From assembly GCA_030837425.1 (NCBI GenBank), contig JAUPLJ010000032.1:1-6926 (forward strand): a stretch of 6,926 bases of DNA, written 5' to 3'. Positions within the stretch are counted from its first letter, which is position 1. Each line of letters starts with the position of its first letter. Position numbers and translations under genes: made by a program. This document shows, piece by piece, positions 5,286-6,926 of the stretch. The DNA is from Patescibacteria group bacterium (GTDB taxonomy: Bacteria > Patescibacteriota > Minisyncoccia > Phycocordibacterales > UBA5272). The notes beneath the pieces are model-generated. The model saw only the letters and a program-made list of their open reading frames with translations, did not search any database and was not told the DNA's origin.

Positions 5286-5735
5286 TTAAATAATATTTTG
5301 TTTTACAATAGTCTCAAAGCTAGAAAACAGGTTTTGAAAATTAGAGATTTTAAATCTAACATACTCTTCTTCGCTAAAAAAAATATAATCTAAAGTCGGA
5401 GAAGATAAAACAATTTCTCTAAAATATTCATGATCATCTAAGAGGTGCTGATCTAAATTTGGAAGTTTTACATTCCACAATTTTACACCAGCAAAGCCTT
5501 TAGCCTTTTTTACTTCTAACACTTCTAACAATTCTTCAACTGTTAAAGTAGTATAAGAGTCAAAATTACCGAAGCTATCCAGGGCCCCTCTCTCATTTTT
5601 GAAGTTTGTTAAATATTTTATATCTTCCTTATTCATAACCTTTAGACCTTTTTTTTCGGACTCATCTACTTGAGACTGTGTAAAATGAAAATATTTTTTT
5701 AGAATTTGATTCGCTTTTCTTAATTTAGGATTCAT
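5286..5735 (-). CDS. Hypothetical protein
   Basis: I do not recognise this 149-residue soluble protein. No signal peptide, membrane segment or catalytic motif is evident. It begins MNPKLRKANQILKKYFHFT, followed by acidic and basic stretches, a likely helix VEELLEVLEVKKAK (about 67-80), and an aromatic C-terminal part (DYIFFSEEEYVRFKISNFQNLF). I chose the ATG at 5735; an in-frame TTG at 5741 would add two residues. It stands alone between its own promoter region and a strong palindromic terminator. Base composition matches the neighbours, so there is no sign of recent transfer. Confidence 0.7.
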   Translation of the reverse strand: MNPKLRKANQILKKYFHFTQSQVDESEKKGLKVMNKEDIKYLTNFKNERGALDSFGNFDSYTTLTVEELLEVLEVKKAKGFAGVKLWNVKLPNLDQHLLDDHEYFREIVLSSPTLDYIFFSEEEYVRFKISNFQNLFSSFETIVKQNII

Positions 5736-5778
5736 TTTCAAAAGAATTTAATTGATTAATATTATTTACTAGACTCAT

Positions 5779-5805
5779 ATTATAATATTTATTAACATTT
5801 GTAAA
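5779..5805 (-). promoter_or_regulatory. Candidate promoter of the gene at 5286-5735
   Basis: A perfect TATAAT on the minus strand (5784-5779) with TTTACA (5805-5800, five of six matches to TTGACA) upstream. The spacer is only 15 bp, shorter than ideal. The start would be near 5772, leaving a leader of about 37 nt. Confidence 0.45.
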
Positions 5806-5815
5806 GATGCGCCAT

Positions 5816-5844
5816 TTGACAATATAGATTAAATATATTATACT
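5816..5844 (+). promoter_or_regulatory. Strong sigma70-type promoter of the DEAD-box helicase
   Basis: A perfect TTGACA (5816-5821), a 17-bp spacer and TATACT (5839-5844, five of six). This is the best promoter in the window. Transcription should begin near 5851, about 130 nt before the helicase ATG. Confidence 0.8.
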
Positions 5845-5850
5845 CTTGCC

Positions 5851-5979
5851 ATAAGTTTATCTCTTTATTCTAAGTTTCTTAATTGAAGAAACTCCAAACA
5901 TCATTTTATTTATGAGTCTTGAAGGATGGCAGAGATCATGAGTCCGGCTTAAATTAGAAACTAAAGGACTAAATAAAAT
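5851..5979 (+). promoter_or_regulatory. Long structured 5' leader of the helicase mRNA
   Basis: About 130 nt of untranslated leader in a window where other leaders are 3 to about 40 nt. AGUUUCUU (5873-5880) pairs with AAGAAACU (5886-5893) as a perfect 8-bp hairpin. The same arm can instead pair with AGAAACU at 5956-5962, just before the ribosome binding site. ATGAGTC occurs twice (5912-5918, 5938-5944), and both copies can pair with the AAGGACU that holds the binding site. Alternative structures controlling translation are inferred; long leaders are known on cold-induced helicase and cold-shock genes in other bacteria. Confidence 0.5.
5963..5968 (+). promoter_or_regulatory. Ribosome binding site of the helicase
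   Basis: AAAGGA, 11 nt before the ATG at 5980, is the only recognisable Shine-Dalgarno sequence in the window. The spacing is slightly long. An in-frame TAA at 5974-5976 rules out any earlier start. Confidence 0.55.
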
Positions 5980-6926
5980 ATGTTTAATAAAACAAATGGT
6001 AGAGCCAGTAATGGTAGATCTTTTAGTCGCGATGGCGGAAAAGATGGTGCAAGAAATGGAGACGACAGAAGAAGTAAATCTTTTTCTAGTGGTCACACTA
6101 ATAGCGGTAGTAGCAATAATGGCGGCAATTATAGTCGTGGAAGAAATTCTTCTGGTAATCGTAGTGGTGGTTTCTCTGGAAGTAGAGGAGGCTTTGGAGG
6201 TGGATCTCGTAGTGGTGGAAGAGGAGGAGGAAGAAAAATGTCTGTCTTTAATGATATTTCAAAATTTATAAATAAATCTAATGTAAAAGAAATAAGAGTG
6301 GCTGATGAAGTATATGTTCCTGAAAATTCTTTTTTTAGTCTAAATATAGACGAAAGATTAAAGAAAAATATTTTAGATAGTGGATATATAAATCCAACTC
6401 TTATTCAAGATAAATCTATCCTAAGTCTTTTAGCTGGAAAAGATCTTGTAGGTATCGCAAATACAGGAACAGGAAAGACGGCAGCATTTCTTTTACCTTT
6501 AATCAATAAAGTTTTAAAAAATAAAAAGGAAATGGTTATCATCCTTGCTCCTACTCGTGAGCTTGCAGTTCAAATCGATGACGAGTTTAAAAAGTTTACT
6601 AAAGGATTAAAAATCTGGAGTATTTGTGCTGTTGGTGGTATGCCAATATTTAAGCAAATAAAAGATTTTAAGTATGATCACAACTTTGTAATAGGTACTC
6701 CAGGAAGATTAAAAGATCTTATCGAAAGAGGAGTGATAAATATAAAAGAATTTGGCACTATTGTCCTCGATGAATCAGACAGAATGCTAGACATGGGATT
6801 CGTAGATGATATGAAATTCTTAATGAGAGAGATTCCAAAGCCTCATCAGACAATTTTCTTTTCAGCTACAGTTTCTCCTGCAGTTAGCCATATAATTAAA
6901 GAATTTTTAGTTAGATCGGAAGAGCA
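5980..6926 (+). CDS. DEAD-box RNA helicase with N-terminal RGG-type disordered region (3' partial)
   Basis: The frame runs off the window; the genuine part is 311 codons, to 6912. Residues 1-86 are low complexity, rich in Gly, Ser, Arg and Asn, with RGGFGGG, SRSGGRGGGR and similar repeats. The helicase core follows: Q-motif region (FFSLNIDERL... GYINPTLIQ, 118-143), motif I ANTGTGKT (160-167), Ia PTRELA (191-196), GG (219-220), Ib TPGRL (240-244), motif II DESD (264-267) and motif III SAT (295-297). Domain 2 is lost. Such enzymes use ATP to unwind short RNA duplexes in ribosome assembly, mRNA decay and cold adaptation. Motif II has Ser in place of Ala; the catalytic DE and last D are kept. 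The N-terminal region probably binds RNA and may promote condensates (inference). The start is fixed by an in-frame TAA just upstream. It is driven by a strong promoter through a long leader. Confidence 0.95.
   Translation, partial: MFNKTNGRASNGRSFSRDGGKDGARNGDDRRSKSFSSGHTNSGSSNNGGNYSRGRNSSGNRSGGFSGSRGGFGGGSRSGGRGGGRKMSVFNDISKFINKSNVKEIRVADEVYVPENSFFSLNIDERLKKNILDSGYINPTLIQDKSILSLLAGKDLVGIANTGTGKTAAFLLPLINKVLKNKKEMVIILAPTRELAVQIDDEFKKFTKGLKIWSICAVGGMPIFKQIKDFKYDHNFVIGTPGRLKDLIERGVINIKEFGTIVLDESDRMLDMGFVDDMKFLMREIPKPHQTIFFSATVSPAVSHIIKEFLVRSEE
6913..6926 (+). other. Illumina adapter remnant at contig end
   Basis: AGATCGGAAGAGCA is identical to the first 14 bases of the Illumina TruSeq adapter and lies exactly at the window end. 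It is very probably untrimmed adapter. The last translated residues (RSEEH) should be disregarded. Confidence 0.88.

Noticed and set aside
5996..6271. 91-residue Val/Glu-rich open frame on the + strand
   Set aside because: It is the +1 shadow of the Gly/Arg/Ser-rich repeat coding region of the helicase; the repeated GGN/AGN codons read as Val/Glu-rich in this frame. The helicase frame continues into conserved motifs.
1..6926. Recoded TGA (glycine code of Gracilibacteria/SR1)
   Set aside because: No gene has an in-frame TGA; conserved Gly and Trp residues use GGN and TGG. Lack of TGA stops among ten genes is not enough to infer recoding.

Overview
The window is an AT-rich bacterial contig end, most likely from a Patescibacteria/CPR genome of the Parcubacteria (Paceibacteria) type. 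This is inferred from a DUF5652-like two-helix membrane protein ahead of infC-rpmI-rplT, a DEAD-box helicase of a form I associate with that group, very AT-rich intergenic DNA, and almost no Shine-Dalgarno sequences. No phylogenetic test was possible. The standard bacterial code fits: all ten complete genes end in TAA (eight) or TAG (two), with no in-frame TGA.

Layout. 1-1502 (+): the 3' part of a beta-CASP metallo-beta-lactamase RNase-like gene, then, after 1 bp, a histidine phosphatase. 1468-1881 (-): a NUDIX hydrolase whose 3' end overlaps the phosphatase by 35 bp. 1939-2547 (+): a SLOG/LOG-like protein, divergent from the NUDIX gene across 57 bp that hold two opposed extended -10 promoters. 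A terminator follows, then an unrecognised acidic protein (2630-3145) and a bidirectional terminator. 3196-4761 (-): a translation operon in the order DUF5652 protein, infC (IF-3), rpmI (L35), rplT (L20). 4800-5186 (-): ssrA (tmRNA) with its own promoter and a long tag frame. A 30-bp perfect palindrome (terminator) separates it from an unrecognised gene at 5286-5735 (-). 5816-6926 (+): a consensus sigma70-type promoter, a leader of about 130 nt with competing RNA pairings around its ribosome binding site, and a DEAD-box RNA helicase with an 86-residue N-terminal Arg/Gly/Ser-rich disordered region, cut by the contig end.

The common theme is RNA and translation: RNA cleavage, IF-3, L35, L20, tmRNA ribosome rescue and an RNA helicase, with nucleotide-handling enzymes (NUDIX, SLOG) alongside. 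No mobile element, CRISPR array, tRNA or rRNA was seen.

The last 14 bases (6913-6926) are identical to the start of the Illumina TruSeq adapter, so the right edge is almost certainly untrimmed adapter and not genome. I see no clear new multi-gene system. The best leads are the helicase leader plus N-terminal RGG region, the long tmRNA tag, and the missing motif C histidine in the beta-CASP protein.
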